The notes beneath the pieces were generated by a model. The model did not search any database. It was not told the DNA's origin and saw nothing but the letters and a program-made list of their open reading frames with translations. This document shows, one piece after another, positions 33,716 to 43,950 of a stretch of 64,000 nt of DNA; position 1 is the stretch's first letter; every line of letters starts with the position of its first letter. A program made the translations under genes and the position numbers. Source of the stretch: an uncultured Chiayiivirga sp. (GTDB taxonomy: Bacteria; Pseudomonadota; Gammaproteobacteria; Xanthomonadales; Xanthomonadaceae); contig CAKSZJ010000002.1 of NCBI GenBank assembly GCA_934525595.1, forward strand, positions 62,001-126,000, in the 5' to 3' direction.

Positions 33716-34866
33716 AGGGCGCGCAGGCGCTCGGCGGCAGCGCGCTGGGTGGCATCGGACTTGGCGATGCAGAAGCGGATCAGGCGCTGCTCGGACGGCG
33801 GCTCGGCGCAGAACGGCGACAGCGGAATCGCGGCAACGCCCTTCTCCACTGCCAGCCAGCGGCAGAAGGCCAGATCATCCAGCTCGCTGAGCTCGGAATA
33901 ATCGGCCAGCTGGAAATACGTCCCGGCCACCGGCAGCAGCCGGAACGGCGCGTCGGCCAGCAGCGCCCGGAAGCGCTCGCGCTTCTCCTGATAGAAGGCG
34001 GGAAGCTCCAGGGCGTGCTCGGGATGCTCGCGCATCATCCGCGCCAGCGCGTGCTGGGCCGGATTGAAGCTGCAGAAGGTGACGTACTGATGCACCTTGC
34101 GGAACTCGGCCGAGAGCGCAGGCGGCGCGATGCAGTAACCCAGCTTCCAGCCGGTGCAGTGATAGGTCTTGCCGAACGAGGACACCACGAAGCTGCGCGC
34201 GGCCAGATCGGGGCGGCGCAGCACGCTCTGGTGGACGGCGCCGTCGAACACGATGTGCTCGTACACTTCGTCGGACAGCAACAGTACGCCGGTGTCGTGC
34301 AGCAGCGACTCCAGCACGTCGAGATCGGCGGCGGAGAACACGGATCCGGTCGGATTGTTGGGCGAATTGACGATCAGCATCCGGGTGCGCGGAGTGATGG
34401 ACTCGCGCACGCGCGGCCAATCGACGCGGAAGTCCGGCGCGGCCAGCGGCACGTGCACCGCGCGCGCGCCGGCCAGCTCGATCGCCGGTTCGTAGCTGTC
34501 GTAGCACGGATCGAGCACGATGACCTCGTCCCCGGCGCGCACCGCGGCGTGGATGGCGCAGAAGATCGCCTCGGTGGCGCCGCTGGTCACCGTGACGTCG
34601 CTGCCCGGATCCACGCGCGCGCCGTACAGGGCGGCGGCCTTCTCCGCGATCGCCTCGCGCAGCGCCGGCACGCCGGTCATCGGGGCGTACTGGTTGTGGC
34701 CGTCGCGCATGGCGCGTGCGAGCGAATCCAGCAGGAACGGCGGCACCTCGAAATCCGGGAAACCCTGCCCCAGGTTGACCGCCGAATGCTCGGCCGCCAG
34801 CTGCGACATCGTGGTGAAGATCGTGGTGCCGACGCGCGGCAGCTTGGTTGGAAATACAGGATTCAT
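33712..34866 (-). CDS. Pyridoxal-phosphate aminotransferase, methionine aminotransferase (YbdL) type
   Basis: A class I aminotransferase of 384 residues. Key points: NLGQGFPDFEVPPFL, NQYAPMTGVPALREAI, SGATEAIFCAI, NSPNNPTGSVF, SDEVYEHIVFD, and SSFGKTYHCTGWKLGY with the PLP Lys. This set matches YbdL, which favours methionine, His and Phe as amino donors, or glutamine transaminase K-like enzymes. The start at 34866 makes an ATGA overlap with the end of the subtilase gene; a GTG at 34872 is the alternative. Translational coupling to the omega-amidase gene supports a joint role in the last step of methionine salvage. Confidence 0.87.
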   Translation of the reverse strand: MNPVFPTKLPRVGTTIFTTMSQLAAEHSAVNLGQGFPDFEVPPFLLDSLARAMRDGHNQYAPMTGVPALREAIAEKAAALYGARVDPGSDVTVTSGATEAIFCAIHAAVRAGDEVIVLDPCYDSYEPAIELAGARAVHVPLAAPDFRVDWPRVRESITPRTRMLIVNSPNNPTGSVFSAADLDVLESLLHDTGVLLLSDEVYEHIVFDGAVHQSVLRRPDLAARSFVVSSFGKTYHCTGWKLGYCIAPPALSAEFRKVHQYVTFCSFNPAQHALARMMREHPEHALELPAFYQEKRERFRALLADAPFRLLPVAGTYFQLADYSELSELDDLAFCRWLAVEKGVAAIPLSPFCAEPPSEQRLIRFCIAKSDATQRAAAERLRAL

Positions 34867-37800
34867 TGGCACGCCACCGGCGAAGTCAGCATCGTCACGT
34901 CTTCCCAGCTCTTCCAGTGCCCGCCCATGGGCGCGGGGAATTTCACATCAGCACCGATCCGGCCGTGCGTCGCATCCACGAAGCGACGCCGGATCACGCC
35001 GACTCGGGTCGTGGTGGACGGGCCCATCGAGCAGAGCGGGCAGCTTCCCGTCATCACGCTGGCCGGCAGCTCGCGCAGCTCGCCAACCGGCGCCGAGGCC
35101 TCGCGGTGCGCGCGCGCCCAGCGCGGGCGGCCCTGCGCATCGTAGAGATAGGCCAGATACGTCTCCAGGCCCGGATAGGTCAGGATCTCGAAGCCGAAGC
35201 CCGAACGCGCCTGGGTATACCAGTTGCCGTCGGGCCTGAGCGTACCTCCCGGCAGCGGCGCACAGCCCCCGTCCGAGGCTTCGATCAGCGTCAGCACCTG
35301 CGATCCGCTCTCGCCATCGAGGTTGAAGCTCACCCACATCGTCCTGGCATCGACGAAGCTCAGCGTGGCATCGCCCACCACCACCGCGTGGGTCTGGCTG
35401 CCATCCCAGCTGTAGCGATACAGCGCATAGGTCGCGCTGCCCTGCTCCGGTCCCGGTGCGGCCAGGGTGCCGCCGAGCCAGGTCGGCGTGCCGTCCTGCG
35501 CGTAGGTGTACCAGGAGAGCGTCCAGATCGCGCCATCGGCAAACGGAGAGAAGAAGAAGCCCGAGCCATCCCGTGCCGGGTTGAACCAGTTGCCGTAGCC
35601 CGGCTGCGGGCGATCGGCGCCGAAGTCCAGGGTGACCGACAGATCGAAATTCGCCGTGCCCTGCCCGACGTTCACCGGCGTCACGTACCAGCGCCCCGGC
35701 ACCAGGCCGCTGCCACCCACCTGCACCGCATCGTTGGCACCGGCCTGCGACGACGAGGCCGCCGCGGCGCTGCGCGGCGGCGCCGCCGCGATCGTGGGCG
35801 ATGACGGTTCGGGATCGTGCGTGAGGTACAAGGTGACATCGCCGCTGCCCTGACTGGTGGCGCGCAGCCGGGTGGCGTTCGGCGGAACCTCCAGATACAG
35901 GCGATCCTGCGCGTGCCCGGCCAGCAACCGCATCGTGCGCTTCTCGCCGGGCACCAGCGCTGCGGCTGCCGGCGTGCCGCCGGAGGCGCGCGTCAGCTTC
36001 ACCAGGACCTGCGCGACGCCATCCGGACGGGTGCCGCTCGCGCCGATGAGAAGATGACCCCAGCGCGACTCGCCCGGCGCCAGCGTCGGATCGTTCCACG
36101 CCAGCCGCACCTTGAATGCTTCGCCGTCCGCGGTTGCACCCGGGCCGGTGGCCACCAGCGGTTGCCGCGTCGGTGCCTGCCGCGACGCGACGACCGGCAC
36201 CAGCGCCGCGTCGATCAGCACGCGATCGTGGCCTGCCGCGGAGGCGCTCCAGTTCTGCACCAGAATCCAGAAACGTTCGCCCTGCTCCACGTCGAGCACC
36301 AGGTCGCAGCGCTCGGTGGCCGCGGGCGAGGACGATTTGCACAGCTGCGTGGCCTCGCTCGGCAAGGCCGAGGCGCTCGCTGCCTGCCCGACGTAGAGAT
36401 CGATGTCGCCGGCCGTGCCGGAAGACGCTTCCACGCGCAGGCGCATGCGGCCGCTGCGGTCGGCGGTGAGGCGGAAAATGCTGACGCCCTCGTTCGACGC
36501 GCCGAGGCCGTCGTAGACCTCGTCCCTGGTCGGATCCTGGGGAATCATTGCCGCAGCGGACAGCGGCTCGACCAGATCGCTGCCGGCGAAGCGCGCGCTC
36601 GGCAGCGCGACCAGGCCGGAGAAGGAGACATCGGCCCAGCCAGCTTCGGATTCGACCCGGCCACCGGCCTGGGGCAGCACGAGCTGTGCGGGCAGAATGC
36701 CGGCGGAAGGACGGATCACCACGGGCAGCACGACATCGGGCGCCCCCCCCCCGACGCGCGACAGCGTCACGCTGCCGCTCAGCCAGCGCCCGTACTCGGC
36801 CTCGGCCGTCGGTGCGAAACGGAAGCGGAGGCCCTGCGAGCCGCCGCCGGCGACGGTGAAGCGCGCCGGTGTGATCGTCATCTCACCGCCGTGCACCTGC
36901 GCCGACGCCTGCCACTCGCCGCCGCCGGCCAGATCCCTGACGGTGCGGGAAAATTCGCAGATCCGCAGGCAGTTGCCGTCCACCAGGGCGCCCTGGTTGA
37001 GGGCACGCGGCGACCCGCTGGCGCTGCGGAATTCCGCGCCGCCGACCGGGAAGTACAGGCCCGCGTTCAGCGCGCGAGAGAGGTCGATCGTGCCCGCGCC
37101 CGCATCGAGCGCACCGGCCGCCGTGACGTCATCGGGCAGGCGCACGCTGGCGCGCGCGGTCGTCTGCAGCGCGCTTTCGACTTCCGCCGGCCCCCACGTC
37201 GGATGCGCGCCGCGCAGCAGCGCGACCGCGCCGCTGACATGCGGCGCGGCCATCGAGGTGCCGCTCAGGTACGCGACCGAAGTGGCGGAGTCCTTGTAGG
37301 CCGCAAGGATGTTGGTGCCGGGCGCGGCCAGGTTGGGCTTGAGCCAGTTGCCATCCACCGGACCGCGCCCGCTGCTCGCCGCCAGCACGTCGCCGAACGC
37401 CGCCACCCGCTCCACCGCCGAGGGTCCGATCGTGGCCAGATGGCCGCTGCCGCTGGCCAGCCACTGCTTGAGCGCCGCACCGGCCGCGTAAGGCAGATGG
37501 GTGGCGGGCAGCTCGTGGGCATCGGCCATGACGCTGGCACCGTCGGGCGCGGCGTTCACCAGGATCATCCCGCCGCCCCCGGCATTCTTCACGTTGAGGC
37601 CTTTCACCAGGCGCGCATAGATACCGCGATCGCACACCACGATCTGCCCGGAAAACGGCCTGCCGCTCCAGGGCGAGGTGCTGGTGTCCGGCGGCAGCGC
37701 GTCCACGTTCGGGCCGCTGGCGCACAGCGCCGAACCGGCGTTTCCGGCGTAGAGGATCGACGCAGGCCCGTATCCCGCCCGGGTCAGGCTGGCGCCGGCG

Positions 37801-39005
37801 AGCGTTCCTCCGGAAGGCGGTGGCGTCGCGCCGCCGCTGAGCGTCACCCGCGCCACGTTGGCGCGGTCGTGGCTGACGTTGGCCACGCCGATGACCCAGG
37901 GCGCGTTGGCGGGCGAACTCAGGCTGCCGGCTCCGGGCCCGTCGTTCCCCGCCGAGACCACGACCACCACACCCGCCTCGCGCGCAGCGAGCATGGCCCG
38001 CATGTCCGAACCGCTGGCCCACGGATCGCGCGCATCGCCGCCGATCGAATAGTTGATGACATCGACCCGATCCTCGACCGCCTTGTTGATCGCCGCGATC
38101 GTCCAGCTGCCGCGGCACTTGGCTTCGGCCTCGCAGGCCTTGTAACTGATGAGGTTCGCGCGCGGCGCCACGCCCGAGAGGCGATAGACATCCGCGCCGG
38201 ACTGCACGGTCAGTGGATTCCCCGCTGCGGTGGAGGCCACGTGGGTGCCGTGCCCATCCAGGTCGACGCCGTCGTTGGCTTCCTTGTCGCCTTCGCCGGT
38301 GGTCAGGTCGTGGATGCCGATCAGCTTGGCGTTGCATCCGGCCGAAGGCAGGCTGGCGCACAGGCCCAGATGGCGTCCGCGCGGGTTCCGGATCTGGTAG
38401 CCGCCGCTGTTGGCGTCGAACGAGCGATGGCCCGGGGTGATGCCCGTGTCGATGATGCCGATCACGCGATTTTCACCGCGATTGCCACCGCTGCCCGCGG
38501 GCGCATTCCAGAGGGCATCGGCGTGGATCCAGGCCGGCCCCGCGTCGGTCACGGGGCGCCGCACGAACTCCGGCTCGACGAAGGCCACGCCGCGAAGCTC
38601 CCGCACCGCGTCCGCCTCGGCCGGCGTCAGCCGCAGCGCCACGCCGTTGTTGACCACGTCGTAGACGAAGAGCGGCTCGAGCGGCCGGCCGAGGCGCACC
38701 GCGATGTCGCCCAGGCGCTCGCCGCGCAAATCCGCCAGCGCGGCGCGGTAGGCACGCGAAGCGGGCGCGTCCACGTCCAGGCGCGCCGCGCCGGTCGCCG
38801 CCGGGCTGGTGGGTTCGAGCCCGCGCAGCTTGGGCCGTGCGGCGTCATCGGCACCGCGGAACGTGGCCAGCGGCGGCTCCTCGAACCCGACCAGCCACAC
38901 CGCAGCGTCCGCAGCCTTGCCACGCGCGCCATCGGTGTCGGCGGCCCGCGCGCCGGCGGCGTGAAATCCCGCGGCGATCATCAGCAACAGAAGTGTCTTG
39001 CGCAT
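34863..39005 (-). CDS. Large secreted S8 family serine peptidase (subtilase) with PA domain
   Basis: A 1380-residue secreted protease. The start at 39005 has a strong GGAGG site and opens a signal peptide (ends ARAAD). Then come an I9-type propeptide (about 60-150, ending FVEPEFVRRPV), the catalytic Asp (VIGIIDTGITPGH), His (DGHGTHVASTAAG) and Ser (GTSMAAPHVSGAVALLRGA). A PA domain sits between His and Ser (VVCDRGIYARLVKGLNVKNA). A pre-peptidase-C-like beta domain follows (about 870-970). The C-terminus has two copies of a Trp/Gly-rich module: GNWFNPARDGSGFFFSPF and DGNWYTQARSGFGFEIL. A run of 10 C (G on the coding strand) at 36743-36752 is in frame here. It probably digests extracellular protein. 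Confidence 0.9.
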   Translation of the reverse strand: MRKTLLLLMIAAGFHAAGARAADTDGARGKAADAAVWLVGFEEPPLATFRGADDAARPKLRGLEPTSPAATGAARLDVDAPASRAYRAALADLRGERLGDIAVRLGRPLEPLFVYDVVNNGVALRLTPAEADAVRELRGVAFVEPEFVRRPVTDAGPAWIHADALWNAPAGSGGNRGENRVIGIIDTGITPGHRSFDANSGGYQIRNPRGRHLGLCASLPSAGCNAKLIGIHDLTTGEGDKEANDGVDLDGHGTHVASTAAGNPLTVQSGADVYRLSGVAPRANLISYKACEAEAKCRGSWTIAAINKAVEDRVDVINYSIGGDARDPWASGSDMRAMLAAREAGVVVVVSAGNDGPGAGSLSSPANAPWVIGVANVSHDRANVARVTLSGGATPPPSGGTLAGASLTRAGYGPASILYAGNAGSALCASGPNVDALPPDTSTSPWSGRPFSGQIVVCDRGIYARLVKGLNVKNAGGGGMILVNAAPDGASVMADAHELPATHLPYAAGAALKQWLASGSGHLATIGPSAVERVAAFGDVLAASSGRGPVDGNWLKPNLAAPGTNILAAYKDSATSVAYLSGTSMAAPHVSGAVALLRGAHPTWGPAEVESALQTTARASVRLPDDVTAAGALDAGAGTIDLSRALNAGLYFPVGGAEFRSASGSPRALNQGALVDGNCLRICEFSRTVRDLAGGGEWQASAQVHGGEMTITPARFTVAGGGSQGLRFRFAPTAEAEYGRWLSGSVTLSRVGGGAPDVVLPVVIRPSAGILPAQLVLPQAGGRVESEAGWADVSFSGLVALPSARFAGSDLVEPLSAAAMIPQDPTRDEVYDGLGASNEGVSIFRLTADRSGRMRLRVEASSGTAGDIDLYVGQAASASALPSEATQLCKSSSPAATERCDLVLDVEQGERFWILVQNWSASAAGHDRVLIDAALVPVVASRQAPTRQPLVATGPGATADGEAFKVRLAWNDPTLAPGESRWGHLLIGASGTRPDGVAQVLVKLTRASGGTPAAAALVPGEKRTMRLLAGHAQDRLYLEVPPNATRLRATSQGSGDVTLYLTHDPEPSSPTIAAAPPRSAAAASSSQAGANDAVQVGGSGLVPGRWYVTPVNVGQGTANFDLSVTLDFGADRPQPGYGNWFNPARDGSGFFFSPFADGAIWTLSWYTYAQDGTPTWLGGTLAAPGPEQGSATYALYRYSWDGSQTHAVVVGDATLSFVDARTMWVSFNLDGESGSQVLTLIEASDGGCAPLPGGTLRPDGNWYTQARSGFGFEILTYPGLETYLAYLYDAQGRPRWARAHREASAPVGELRELPASVMTGSCPLCSMGPSTTTRVGVIRRRFVDATHGRIGADVKFPAPMGGHWKSWEDVTMLTSPVACQ

Positions 39006-39264
39006 CTCGTTCCTCCCGATCGGCGTGCAGGGCGCCACCGGCGCTCCGGATCCGATCCATCCTGCCACAGCAGCCCACGGATGCCACGCCCGCCGAGGTG
39101 GCCTGCGGTTCGGTGCCTGCGGCGCGCCGGAGCTGCTGGAACGCGGAGAACTCCCGGCGCCGCATGGCCGGCATCAGGGCGCAGCCCTCGCCCACGCCGT
39201 CCCAGCCCTCTGGCACGAAAAACCGGGTGACCCGACCAGGCATCCCCGCTAGCATCTGCACCCG

Positions 39265-39918
39265 ATGAACTCCCCTTCCCCCGCCGTCCCCGCCGCGGCG
39301 CTGCTGCGCGCCGAGGAACTGGGCTTCGACCGCAACGATGAAGCGATCTTCGGACCGCTGGATTTCCACGTCGAAGCCGGTGAGGCGGTGCTGGTGCACG
39401 GCACCAACGGCTCGGGCAAGACCACCCTGCTGCGGGTGCTGGCGGGACTGCTGCCGGCCACGCGCGGGCGCATCCTGATCGAGGGCGAACCCGCCACGCC
39501 CGAGCGCATCGCCGGCACCTGCGCCCTGCTCGGCCATCTGCTCGGCCACAAGGGCGAGCTGACCGCGGTCGAAAACCTGGAGTTTGCCTGCGGCCTGTTC
39601 GGCCGGCGCGCCGGTTCGGACATCGATGCGGCGCTGGGCACGGTCGGGCTGGCCGGTTTCGAGGACGCGCCGGCGCGGCAGTTTTCCGCCGGCCAGCGCA
39701 AGCGGCTGGCGCTGGCGCGGCTGCTGCTGGTGCCGGCGCCGCTGTGGCTGCTGGACGAGCCCTACGCCAACCTGGATCTGCAGGGAATCGAGCTGGTCAA
39801 CCGTCTGATCGGCCTGCACCTGGCGCGCGGCGGCGCGGCGCTGGTGACCAGCCACGGCGCCTACGCCACCGGCGCGGTGCGCACCCGCACCCTGGAACTG
39901 GAGGCTGCCCGTGTCTGA
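39265..39918 (+). CDS. ccmA: Cytochrome c biogenesis ATP-binding export protein CcmA
   Basis: ATPase (217 residues) of the CcmAB complex that, with CcmCD, releases haem-loaded CcmE at the inner membrane. Motifs: Walker [38 protein letters not shown] (a CcmA-typical stretch), signature [17 protein letters not shown], Walker [14 protein letters not shown] and switch His in LVTSHGAY. First gene of a nine-gene operon; overlaps ccmB by 8 nt. A TAGCAT hexamer ends 9 nt before the ATG and may be the -10 element, giving a very short leader. The 259-nt gap to the divergent subtilase gene shows nothing else. Confidence 0.96.
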   Translation: MNSPSPAVPAAALLRAEELGFDRNDEAIFGPLDFHVEAGEAVLVHGTNGSGKTTLLRVLAGLLPATRGRILIEGEPATPERIAGTCALLGHLLGHKGELTAVENLEFACGLFGRRAGSDIDAALGTVGLAGFEDAPARQFSAGQRKRLALARLLLVPAPLWLLDEPYANLDLQGIELVNRLIGLHLARGGAALVTSHGAYATGAVRTRTLELEAARV

Positions 39919-40594
39919 GCCGTCCGCCCTCGCAGCCCTTCGCGCGCTGCTGCGGCGCGACTTCCGGCTGCTGTGGCGGCGGCGCGGCGACGCGATCAAC
40001 CCGGTGCTGTTCGCGCTGCTGGTGATCTCGCTGTTTCCTTTCGCGCTGGGGCCGGAGCCCACGACGCTGGCACGGATCGCGCCTGGGGTGATCTGGGTGG
40101 CGCTACTGCTGGCCGGCCTGTTGTCGCTCGATACCCTGTTTCGCGCCGATCTGGACGACGGCAGCCTGGAGCAGCTCATGCTGGCACCGCATCCGCTGTC
40201 GGTGCTGGTGGGCGGCAAGATCCTGGTGCATTGGGCCAGCACCGCGCTGCCGCTGATCGTGGCCACGCCGCTGTTCGCCACCCTGCTCTACCTGCCCGAG
40301 GGCACGCTCGGGCCGCTGATGCTCTCGCTGCTGCTGGGCACGCCCCTGCTGAGCCTGATCGGCGCGGTGATCGTGGCGCTCACGGTGGGCATGCGCCGCT
40401 CTGGTATGCTTTTGGCCCTTTTGGCCCTGCCGCTTTACGTGCCCGTGCTGATCTTCGGTGCCGGCAGCGTGATGGCGGCAGCACACGGTCTGCCCTACGA
40501 CGGCGCGCTGCTGCTGTTGGGGGCGGGTCTGGTGATGACACTGGTACTGGCCCCGCTGGCCGCTGCGGCGGCGCTGAGAATTGCCCTCCAATGA
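39911..40594 (+). CDS. ccmB: Haem exporter membrane protein CcmB
   Basis: Inner-membrane partner of CcmA (227 residues, about six helices). The N-terminal [20 protein letters not shown] and [19 protein letters not shown], then [20 protein letters not shown], are conserved CcmB stretches. It overlaps ccmA by 8 nt and ccmC by 4 nt (ATGA). Length is normal. Confidence 0.96.
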   Translation: MSEPSALAALRALLRRDFRLLWRRRGDAINPVLFALLVISLFPFALGPEPTTLARIAPGVIWVALLLAGLLSLDTLFRADLDDGSLEQLMLAPHPLSVLVGGKILVHWASTALPLIVATPLFATLLYLPEGTLGPLMLSLLLGTPLLSLIGAVIVALTVGMRRSGMLLALLALPLYVPVLIFGAGSVMAAAHGLPYDGALLLLGAGLVMTLVLAPLAAAAALRIALQ

Positions 40595-41340
40595 ATCGCT
40601 TCATGCGCTGGGTGCACTATCTGGGTGCACCGCCCAACTTCCATGCCTTCGCCTCCCGCTGGGTGCCCTGGTTCTATCTCGCGGCACTGCCACTGATGGC
40701 CTGGGGCATCTGGCAGGCGCTGTTCGTGGTGCCGGCCGACTACCAGCAGGGCGACAGCTACCGCATCCTCTTCATCCACGTGCCAAGCGCCTGGATGAGT
40801 CTGTTCATCTACGGCGTGATGGCGGTGAACGGCTTCATCGCCCTGGTCTGGCGCATCAAGCTGTCCGAAGTGCTGGCGATGAGCTGTGCGCCGATCGGTG
40901 CCGCCTTCACCTTCGTCACGCTCGCCACCGGCGCGATCTGGGGCAAGCCGATGTGGGGCACCTGGTGGACCTGGGACGCGCGCCTGACCTCGGAACTGGT
41001 GCTGCTGTTCCTGTACCTGGGCGTGATGGGCCTCTATGCCGCGATCGAGGACCGCCGCGCGGCAGCGCGTGCCGCCTGCTTCCTCGCCCTGATCGGTCTG
41101 GTCAACGTCCCGATCGTGCACTTCTCGGTAGAATGGTGGAACTCGCTGCACCAGGGCGCGACGATCCGCCTGTTCGGCAAATCCACGATCGATCCAAGCA
41201 TGCTGCCGCCCTTGATCGCGCTTACTTTCGGCACCAAATTCTGGTTCGGCGGATCGCTGCTGGCCCGCGCCCGGGCGACGATGTACGAACTGGAATCGGG
41301 CAAGGACTGGGTGCGACGCGACACGGAGGTGCGCGGATGA
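40591..41340 (+). CDS. ccmC: Haem-handling protein CcmC
   Basis: Inner-membrane protein (249 residues, six helices) that loads haem onto the CcmE histidine. The WWD domain is intact: [20 protein letters not shown]. The flanking His ligands are in [13 protein letters not shown] and [20 protein letters not shown]. The start at 40591 gives an ATGA overlap with ccmB; the open frame continues upstream through ccmB but is not coding. Its stop overlaps the ccmD start. Confidence 0.96.
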   Translation: MNRFMRWVHYLGAPPNFHAFASRWVPWFYLAALPLMAWGIWQALFVVPADYQQGDSYRILFIHVPSAWMSLFIYGVMAVNGFIALVWRIKLSEVLAMSCAPIGAAFTFVTLATGAIWGKPMWGTWWTWDARLTSELVLLFLYLGVMGLYAAIEDRRAAARAACFLALIGLVNVPIVHFSVEWWNSLHQGATIRLFGKSTIDPSMLPPLIALTFGTKFWFGGSLLARARATMYELESGKDWVRRDTEVRG

Positions 41341-41510
41341 ACTTCATGCTCGATCAATACGCACCCTACGTCTGGAGCAGCTACGCGCTCTTCGTCGCGA
41401 TGCTGGCGTGGGACTACTTGATTCCGCGCCTGCGCCTGCGCCGCGCGCGCCGCACCGTCGCCGCACGCCTCAGGCGCGAAGCGGCCCGCAACACCGGAGG
41501 CACACCATGA
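41337..41510 (+). CDS. ccmD: Haem exporter small subunit CcmD
   Basis: A 57-residue single-helix membrane protein that stabilises CcmABC and helps release holo-CcmE. Sequence [20 protein letters not shown] then [16 protein letters not shown]: one membrane helix followed by a strongly basic cytoplasmic tail, as is usual for CcmD. The open frame runs upstream through ccmC, so the gene is easily missed; the ATG at 41337 gives ATGA overlaps with both ccmC and ccmE. Confidence 0.92.
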   Translation: MNFMLDQYAPYVWSSYALFVAMLAWDYLIPRLRLRRARRTVAARLRREAARNTGGTP

Positions 41511-41974
41511 CCCCCATCCGCAAGCGCCGCCTCTACCTGGCGATCGCCGTTCTGGCGGCCGGCCTGATCGCCGGCGTGCTGGTGGTCAAGGCGCTCAGCA
41601 GCAATCTCGCCTATCTCTACACCCCGGCCGAGGTGCTGGGCGGCGACGCCGGCGAGCGCGCCGTGTTCCGCCTCGGCGGCATGGTCAAGGCCGGCTCGAT
41701 CGAGCGCATACCCGACTCGCTGGAAAGCCGCTTCACCGTGAGCGACGGCGACGCCGAGCTGGTGGTGTCCTACACCGGCATCCTGCCGGACCTGTTCCGC
41801 GACAACCAGTCGGTGATCGCCACCGGCAGCATGCAGGACGGCCGCTTCGTCGCCACCGAGGTGCTGGCCAAGCACGACGAGACCTACATGCCGCGCGAGC
41901 TGGCGGAAAAAATGGAGGCCGCCCACACCAAGCACAACGTGCCGGACGCAGCGCAGGCCTCCGATGCTCCCTGA
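41507..41974 (+). CDS. ccmE: Periplasmic haem chaperone CcmE
   Basis: Membrane-anchored haem chaperone (155 residues). One N-terminal helix ([20 protein letters not shown]), then an OB-fold domain with [14 protein letters not shown] and [17 protein letters not shown]. The haem-attachment histidine is in [14 protein letters not shown], as in the E. coli protein. The start at 41507 overlaps ccmD by 4 nt and is preceded by CCGGAGG; the end overlaps ccmF by 11 nt. Confidence 0.96.
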   Translation: MTPIRKRRLYLAIAVLAAGLIAGVLVVKALSSNLAYLYTPAEVLGGDAGERAVFRLGGMVKAGSIERIPDSLESRFTVSDGDAELVVSYTGILPDLFRDNQSVIATGSMQDGRFVATEVLAKHDETYMPRELAEKMEAAHTKHNVPDAAQASDAP

Positions 41975-43949
41975 ACTGGGCAACTTCGCGCTGATCATCG
42001 CGCTGTGCCTGGCACTGGCACTGGCGATCCTGCCTCTGGCCGGGGTCTGGCGCGGCCGCGCGGCGCTGATCGCCACGGCGCGGCCGGCTGCGGCGGGGCA
42101 GTTCGTGTTCGTGGCGCTGTCCTTCGTCATCCTGTCCATCGCCTTCGTGCAAGGCGACTTCTCCGTGCAGTACGTCGCGCAGAATTCCAATTCGCTGCTC
42201 CCGGTGCTTTACCGCATCTCGGCGGTATGGGGCGCGCACGAGGGCTCGCTGCTGCTGTGGGTGCTGATCCTGTCGGGCTGGACGCTCGCTGTGGCGGTGT
42301 TCTCGCGCAACCTTCCCGACGAGGTGGTGGCGCGGGTGCTGGGCGTGCTGGGATGGGTCAGCGTCGGTTTCCTGGCCTTCGTGCTGTTCACCTCCAACCC
42401 CTTCGACCGCCTGCTGCCGGCAGCCGCGGAAGGCCGTGACCTCAACCCGATGCTGCAGGACATCGGCCTCATCCTGCACCCGCCGATGCTCTATTTCGGC
42501 TACGTCGGCTTTTCGGTCGCCTTCGCCTTCGCGGTCGCCTCCCTGCTGGGACGCGAGCTGGATCCGCGCTGGGTGCGCTGGGCGCGCCCCTGGACCAACG
42601 TCGCCTGGGCCTTCATGACGGTCGGCATCGCGCTGGGCTCCTGGTGGGCCTATTACGAGCTGGGCTGGGGCGGCTGGTGGTTCTGGGATCCGGTCGAGAA
42701 CGCCAGCTTCATGCCCTGGCTGGTAGGCACCGCACTGATCCATTCGCAGGCGGTCACCGAAAAACGCGGCGGTTTCCGCGGCTGGACCATCCTGCTGGCC
42801 ATCGCGGCGTTCTCGCTGTCGCTCCTGGGCACCTTCATCGTGCGCTCGGGCGTGCTCACCTCGGTGCACGCCTTCGCTTCCGATCCGGGGCGCGGCGTTT
42901 TCATCCTCATCTTCCTCATCGTGGTCACCGGTGGCTCGCTGCTGCTCTACGCGCTGCGCGCGCCGACGCAGGAGGCAGGCAAGCCGTTCGCCGCGCTGTC
43001 GCGCGAAACCCTGCTGCTCATCAACAACCTGCTGCTGTCGGCGGCCGCCGCCATGGTGCTGGTGGGTACGCTTTCGCCGCTGCTGTTCGAGGCGCTGAAC
43101 CTGGGCAAGATTTCGGTCGGCCCGCCCTACTTCGCCGCGCAGTTCATCTGGCTGATGCTGCCGGTGGTGCTGCTCCTGCCCTTCGGGCCGTTCGCGCGCT
43201 GGGGCCGCGAGCAGTTTCCGCGTCTGCTTCCGACCCTGCGCATCAGCCTGGCCTGCGCGGTGATCGCCGCAGCCGTCGCCTGGCTGCTGGGCGACGGCTG
43301 GGATGCACTGGCCATCGCCGGCATCGCGGGCAGCGCATGGATCATCGGCGGGGTGGCGCTCTATGCCGTACAGCGCATCCGCCAGATGCCCGCCGGGCGA
43401 CGCTTCCCGCCGGAAATGCTCGGAATGCTTCTGGCCCACGCCGGCGTTGCGGTATTCATCGCCGGCGCCCTGATCGTGGAAACCGTAGGCGTGGAAAAGG
43501 ACGTGGCGGTAGCACCGGGACAGGTCACCCAGGTGCGCGGCTACGCATTCCGCTTCGACGGCGTGGCCCACCAGGTCGGGCCGAACTACGAGGCCGACCG
43601 CGGCACGATCACCGTAACCTCATCCAGCGGGCGGGAGATCGCGGTGCTGCACCCGGAAAAGCGCGCCTATGCCAGCGGCGGCCAGGTGATGACCGAGGCC
43701 GCGATCGCGCCCGGCCTGTTCCGCGACCTTTACGTCGCGCTGGGCGAACCGCTGGGCGCGGAGAACTGGGCGCTGCGCATCTACGTGAAGCCCTTCGTGC
43801 GCTGGATCTGGCTGGGCGCACTGATGATGATGCTGGGTGGGTTCATCGCCGCGGCCGACCGGCGCTTCCGCCGCGATCTCGCGCCTTCGCGCGATGCGCT
43901 CGACAACGATGCGGCCAGCACCGCGCCGCCCGCCGCCGGAGGCGCCTGA
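41964..43949 (+). CDS. ccmF: Haem lyase subunit CcmF
   Basis: Large multi-helix membrane protein (661 residues) that attaches haem to apocytochrome c together with CcmH and CcmI. The WWD domain [19 protein letters not shown] and the His in [15 protein letters not shown] are present, as are [15 protein letters not shown] and [15 protein letters not shown]. The periplasmic C-terminal loop and last helix ([17 protein letters not shown]) complete the normal length. It follows ccmE with an 11-nt overlap; the ccmG start lies 1 nt after its stop. Confidence 0.96.
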   Translation: MLPELGNFALIIALCLALALAILPLAGVWRGRAALIATARPAAAGQFVFVALSFVILSIAFVQGDFSVQYVAQNSNSLLPVLYRISAVWGAHEGSLLLWVLILSGWTLAVAVFSRNLPDEVVARVLGVLGWVSVGFLAFVLFTSNPFDRLLPAAAEGRDLNPMLQDIGLILHPPMLYFGYVGFSVAFAFAVASLLGRELDPRWVRWARPWTNVAWAFMTVGIALGSWWAYYELGWGGWWFWDPVENASFMPWLVGTALIHSQAVTEKRGGFRGWTILLAIAAFSLSLLGTFIVRSGVLTSVHAFASDPGRGVFILIFLIVVTGGSLLLYALRAPTQEAGKPFAALSRETLLLINNLLLSAAAAMVLVGTLSPLLFEALNLGKISVGPPYFAAQFIWLMLPVVLLLPFGPFARWGREQFPRLLPTLRISLACAVIAAAVAWLLGDGWDALAIAGIAGSAWIIGGVALYAVQRIRQMPAGRRFPPEMLGMLLAHAGVAVFIAGALIVETVGVEKDVAVAPGQVTQVRGYAFRFDGVAHQVGPNYEADRGTITVTSSSGREIAVLHPEKRAYASGGQVMTEAAIAPGLFRDLYVALGEPLGAENWALRIYVKPFVRWIWLGALMMMLGGFIAAADRRFRRDLAPSRDALDNDAASTAPPAAGGA

Positions 43950-43950
43950 G

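Noticed and set aside
35817..39230. 1137-codon open frame on the + strand across the subtilase gene
   Set aside because: Antisense shadow of a high-GC gene whose - strand product has clear signal peptide, catalytic triad and ribosome site.
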